Shown piece after piece: positions 61,933 through 64,000 of a stretch of DNA of 64,000 nucleotides (positions are counted from its first letter, which is position 1; each line of letters starts with the position of its first letter). The notes beneath the pieces were generated by a model. It had not been told where the DNA came from. It ran no database searches and was given only the letters and a program-made list of their open reading frames with translations. Position numbers and translations under genes: made by a program. This DNA is from Rhodospirillaceae bacterium (GTDB lineage: Bacteria; Pseudomonadota; Alphaproteobacteria; Dongiales; Dongiaceae), in contig SSEL01000006.1 in assembly GCA_008012315.1 (NCBI GenBank), positions 1 through 64,000 of the forward strand. Direction: 5' to 3'.

Positions 61933-62934
61933 CTAAAGCTTGCGCGCCGTGGTGAAACCCGGCAGGGGCGATTTGGGCGCCGTTGTCGAACCGACCGGTG
62001 TTGTCGTTGAACCGAGCGGTGCTTTCGCCGGCGACGCCATGCCGGGCATTCCCGCTTTACCCGCGCCAAGCACCGAACCGGCCGCCGGTATGGATGGCCT
62101 TGCAACATCCGCCTTGGTATCGCTGCCGGCAATGCAATAGATGCCGCGTTGCCCGGGCACCAATTGGAACCGTTCGGTCAGGCCGAGGACAGTTTCCGCT
62201 CCGCCCAAAATCAGATAGCCATCCGTCGGCATCTGCTTGGCAATGCCATTCAGCACCTTGGTCTTCGTCGGCTGGTCGAAATAGATCAGCACGTTGCGGC
62301 AGAAGACGACATCGAAGCGGCCGAGGGCGACCGGATCATTGAGCAGATTGAATTCGCGATATTGAACCGCATGGCGGATTTTCTGGCTGATCTGCCAGCG
62401 ATCACCGACCTGCTGGAAGTATTTCACCAGCAAGGTGATCGGCAGGCCGCGCTGCACTTCAAACTGCGAATACATCCCATCCCTGGCACGGGACAGAATT
62501 TCCGTCGACAGGTCGGTACCGATGATCTCGATCTTCCAGCCGTCGAGTTGCGGGCCGGTCTCGGCCAGAATCATTGCCAGGGAATAGGCTTCCTGGCCAC
62601 TTGAGCAGGCAGCGCTCCAGATGCGGATCGTCTTGCTCGCCGCCCGGCTCTTCAGCAAAGCCGGCAGGATCAACTGCTTGAACTGGTCGAAAGGCTTGGT
62701 GTCGCGGAAGAAGAAGGATTCATTGGTGGTCATCGCCTCGACCACGTCCCGGATCATGCTTTCGTCCGGACGCAGTCGGACCGATTTCACCAATTCATCG
62801 AAACTGGCCAGCTTCCACTTTCGGGCAACGGGCAACAGCCGGCTTTCCAGCAAATACGCCTTGTCGCTGGTCAGGACCAGGCCTGAGCGCTCGCGAAGGA
62901 TCTGGCAGATGAACTCGAAATCCGTCACCGTCAT
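61933..62934 (-). CDS. cheR: CheR, chemoreceptor methyltransferase
   Basis: A 333-residue protein-glutamate O-methyltransferase. The N-terminal helical domain (FEFICQILRERSGLVLTSDKAYLLESRLLPVARKW) binds receptors. The SAM domain shows TTNESFFFRDTKPFDQF, RIWSAACSSGQEAYSLAM (motif I) and FDVVFCRNVLIYFD. The C-terminal 60 residues are an Ala/Pro/Gly/Thr-rich tail beyond the usual CheR end. It overlaps cheB by 4 bp. Confidence 0.95.
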   Translation of the reverse strand: MTVTDFEFICQILRERSGLVLTSDKAYLLESRLLPVARKWKLASFDELVKSVRLRPDESMIRDVVEAMTTNESFFFRDTKPFDQFKQLILPALLKSRAASKTIRIWSAACSSGQEAYSLAMILAETGPQLDGWKIEIIGTDLSTEILSRARDGMYSQFEVQRGLPITLLVKYFQQVGDRWQISQKIRHAVQYREFNLLNDPVALGRFDVVFCRNVLIYFDQPTKTKVLNGIAKQMPTDGYLILGGAETVLGLTERFQLVPGQRGIYCIAGSDTKADVARPSIPAAGSVLGAGKAGMPGMASPAKAPLGSTTTPVGSTTAPKSPLPGFTTARKL

Positions 62935-64000
62935 ATGCCCGTCCCCGAGATGAACTTCCGGATGCAGGAGGCGATATCCGAAAGCGGCAGAACGGCGCTG
63001 CAGAGCCCGGCGGTCGCCACGGCGCCCGGCATCCCCCAGACGACGCTGGTCGCCTCGTCCTGGGCGATTACCGTGCCGCCGGCTTCGGTCAGTTCCCGGG
63101 CGCCCTTCAGGCCGTCCTGGCCCATCCCCGTCAGCATCACGAACAACACTTTGCCGCCATACACCTTAGCGATCGATCGCAGCATGGGGTCGACGGCCGG
63201 ACGGCAGAAATTCTCCGGCGGATTCTTGTTAATGCGCAGAACCTTGCGATTGCTTTCGAGAGCAACCGTCATGTGGAAATCGCCGGGCGCGACATAGATT
63301 CGGCCATTGGTCACCGGCTCACCGTCCTTCGCCTCCGCAGCCGGCATCCGGCTGGCACCCGCCAGATGTTCCGCCAGGATGGTCGTGAAGGTCGCCGGCA
63401 TATGCTGGGTCACGAAAACCGGCAGGTTCGGCACGCCGCCCAACATCTGGAAGACCTTGAACAAAGCCTGAGGCCCGCCGGTCGAACTGCCGATCACCAG
63501 GCATTCCGGTTTCCCCGTACCGGCCGGGCGCAGCTTGACATCGGCCTGCGTATAGAGCTTGCGAGGCGTTACCGCAGTCGCTGCCGGCGCCGCGGCATGT
63601 GTCGATGGCACTGCCGATGAAGCCGATGCCCCCGGGCCACGGCGGCGGCGCGACACGGCGCCCCAGCTCTTCACCTTGGAGATCAGCTCGCTCTTGAAAT
63701 CTTCCGCCCCGTGAATCTGGCTGGTCGAGGTCGGCTTCGGCACGTAATCCGCCGCCCCCATCGACAGGGCTTTCATGCTGATCGACGCCCCTTTCAGGGT
63801 CAGCGTCGAGGCCATGATGACCTGGACATAAGGCTTGGATGCGATCAATTGCGGCAAGGCCGTCATGCCATCCATGACCGGCATTTCGATATCGAGGACG
63901 ATGACGTCGACATCCGTCTTGGCAAGCGTATCCAGTGCCACTTTGCCATTGCCGGCGCTCGCGACGACCTTGATGCCCGCATCGGCTTCCAGCGCGCGGG
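62931..64000 (-). CDS. cheB: CheB, chemoreceptor methylesterase (partial, 5' end off window)
   Basis: At least 356 codons are visible, open to the right edge. The receiver domain is present from near its second helix (KVVASAGNGKVALDTL) and includes the phosphoacceptor Asp in VLDIEMPVMDG; the first strand and acidic pair lie outside. After a linker, the methylesterase domain has the catalytic Ser in IGSSTGGPQAL, His in FVTQHMP and Asp in LTGMGQDGLKGA. It is the usual partner of CheR; cheA and cheW probably lie further right (inference). Confidence 0.95.
   Translation of the reverse strand, partial: RALEADAGIKVVASAGNGKVALDTLAKTDVDVIVLDIEMPVMDGMTALPQLIASKPYVQVIMASTLTLKGASISMKALSMGAADYVPKPTSTSQIHGAEDFKSELISKVKSWGAVSRRRRGPGASASSAVPSTHAAAPAATAVTPRKLYTQADVKLRPAGTGKPECLVIGSSTGGPQALFKVFQMLGGVPNLPVFVTQHMPATFTTILAEHLAGASRMPAAEAKDGEPVTNGRIYVAPGDFHMTVALESNRKVLRINKNPPENFCRPAVDPMLRSIAKVYGGKVLFVMLTGMGQDGLKGARELTEAGGTVIAQDEATSVVWGMPGAVATAGLCSAVLPLSDIASCIRKFISGTGI

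Overview
The window is almost entirely a flagellar and chemotaxis supercluster from a GC-rich alphaproteobacterium. The presence of CtrA, SciP, FlbD and a CckA-like sensor, together with FlhF/FlhG, PomA/PomB-type stator proteins and CheZ, suggests a Rhodospirillales-like, polarly flagellated organism. The family-level placement is inference; no rRNA gene is present to test it.

Layout. 1-1418 (minus): N-terminal part of a PAS sensor kinase, probably CckA, running into a perfect 256-bp palindrome at the window edge. 1625-6662: a five-gene metabolic block (DUF1989 protein, isocitrate lyase/PEP mutase-like enzyme, FAD oxidoreductase with divergent LysR regulator, luciferase-like monooxygenase). 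6687-10113 (minus): flhB-fliR-fliQ-fliE-flgC-flgB. 10477-12726 (plus): a FlhB-C-like protein, an unknown protein, fliO, fliP. 12768-14588 (minus): a membrane/ATP-grasp fusion. 14883-24460 (minus): fliL-fliM-DUF6468-motE, cheY-cheZ, two MotB-like proteins and a 1227-aa AMIN/TPR periplasmic protein. 24834-28356 (plus): flgF-flgG-flgA-flgH, closed by a strong terminator. 28494-36270: accessory region with AMP nucleosidase, a nucleotidyltransferase, ferredoxin reductase and a three-gene glycan-type island (methyltransferase, glycosyltransferase-methyltransferase fusion, asparagine synthetase). 36555-45741 (plus): flgE-flgK-flgL-fliK-flgD. 45930-46241: sciP. 46575-59019 (plus): fliF-fliG-fliH-fliN-motA-like-flbD-flhA-flhF-flhG-fliK-like. 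59027-60840 (minus): fliI-fliJ. 61108-61833: ctrA. 61933-64000 (minus): cheB (partial)-cheR.

How it fits together. The CtrA control circuit and the genes it would control lie side by side: CckA (input), CtrA (activator), SciP (CtrA inhibitor) and FlbD (sigma-54 activator). The sequence shows four perfect TTAA-N7-TTAA CtrA-type boxes (upstream of flgB, the flhB-like gene, fliF and fliI) and sigma-54 -24/-12 promoters upstream of flgF and flgE. This fits a hierarchy in which CtrA turns on the basal body and export genes and FlbD/sigma-54 turns on rod, ring, hook and hook-junction genes.

Most unusual content. (1) A roughly 85-residue beta-rich module is repeated in three consecutive axial-structure proteins: about three copies in FlgE, one in FlgK, five in FlgL. 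(2) There are two tandem MotB/PomB-like proteins, one with serine in place of the ion-binding aspartate, overlapping a giant AMIN/TPR protein. (3) A multi-TM protein is fused to a sugar-transfer-type ATP-grasp domain. (4) A glycan-modification-like island sits directly upstream of the hook operon. The P-ring gene flgI, flagellin, flaF/flbT, cheA and cheW are not in this window.
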